The notes beneath the pieces were generated by a model, which saw nothing but the letters and a program-made list of their open reading frames with translations, was not told the origin of the DNA and ran no database searches. A program made the position numbers and the translations under genes. DNA of 6,786 bases from an uncultured Terrimonas sp. (lineage in GTDB: Bacteria > Bacteroidota > Bacteroidia > Chitinophagales > Chitinophagaceae): positions 1 to 6,786 of the forward strand of contig CAMPJQ010000151.1 in the NCBI GenBank assembly GCA_946886925.1, read 5' to 3'. Every line of letters begins with the position of its first letter. Position 1 is the first letter of the stretch. Of this stretch, positions 6,511 to 6,786 are shown in pieces.

Positions 6511-6786
6511 ATGGAAAATAAAATACTGGGTTTGCATCACATCACGGCCATTGCCGGCAATGCAAAACGCAATTATGAATTTTATACAAAGGTTATTGGT
6601 TTACGGATGGTTAAAAAAACCGTGAACTTTGATGACCCCGGCACCTACCATTTTTATTTTGGCGATGAAAAAGGAACGCCAGGTACCATCCTTACTTTTT
6701 TTCCCTGGGAGGGAATCGGGCAGGGGAGAACAGGTACAGGGATGGCAACGGATATCGGTTATTCCGTTCCAAAAGACAGTCTTGCT
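6511..6786 (+). CDS. Ring-cleaving dioxygenase of the glyoxalase (VOC) superfamily, MhqO/MhqA type, N-terminal part
   Basis: The first 92 residues are present before the right edge; relatives are about 310 residues with two tandem VOC modules. GLHHITAIAG (7-16) carries the first-strand metal-ligand histidine. Residues 35-52 (KKTVNFDDPGTYHFYFGD), TPGTILTFFPWEG (56-68) and GRTGTG (72-77) are the hallmark blocks of proteins annotated as ring-cleaving dioxygenases or MhqO/MhqA hydroquinone dioxygenases. Such enzymes use an active-site metal, usually Fe(II), to open hydroquinone-type rings, and in Bacillus mhqO is induced by quinone-like electrophiles. The in-frame TAA at 6481-6483 and absence of another ATG after it fix the start at 6511. 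The gene follows the DsbA-family gene by 58 bp on the same strand. TACTTTTA (6471-6478) is a near-match to a -7 element but lacks a partner, so a separate promoter is doubtful. Confidence 0.9.
   Translation, partial: MENKILGLHHITAIAGNAKRNYEFYTKVIGLRMVKKTVNFDDPGTYHFYFGDEKGTPGTILTFFPWEGIGQGRTGTGMATDIGYSVPKDSLA

Overview
The window looks like chromosomal DNA from a Bacteroidota bacterium, most plausibly a Chitinophagaceae-like soil or freshwater lineage. The evidence is a SusC/RagA-type outer-membrane transporter with a carboxypeptidase-regulatory-like N-terminal domain, starts without Shine-Dalgarno sequences, and a promoter matching the Bacteroidota consensus (TTTG, about 20 bp, TAnnTTTG) in front of glpD. 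The family assignment is inference. No mobile element, CRISPR array, tRNA or rRNA is visible.

Left half, minus strand (1-3738): glpD, encoding an FAD-dependent glycerol-3-phosphate dehydrogenase, is followed 58 bp downstream by the first 687 codons of a susC-like TonB-dependent transporter. The transporter runs off the left edge, and its usual SusD partner would lie beyond it. A 290-bp divergent intergenic region (3739-4028) holds a good glpD promoter and three perfect inverted repeats that could be operators. Facing the other way is a DeoR/GlpR-type repressor gene (4029-4811). The simplest reading is a self-contained glycerol-phosphate unit in which the repressor senses a phosphorylated intermediate and controls glpD, perhaps together with the transporter.

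Right half, plus strand (5069-6786): after a 257-bp gap come three short-spaced co-directional genes. They encode an NTF2/SnoaL-like protein, a cytoplasmic DsbA-family protein resembling the SpxH/YjbH group with a CSSC active site, and the start of a glyoxalase-fold ring-cleaving dioxygenase of the MhqO/MhqA type. Together they suggest a response to, or detoxification of, quinones or other thiol-reactive electrophiles. This is inferred from family membership and gene order.

Most of the window consists of recognisable families. The parts least explained by known annotation are the intergenic dyads, the coupling of glpD to a SusC transporter, and the NTF2/DsbA/dioxygenase gene cluster.
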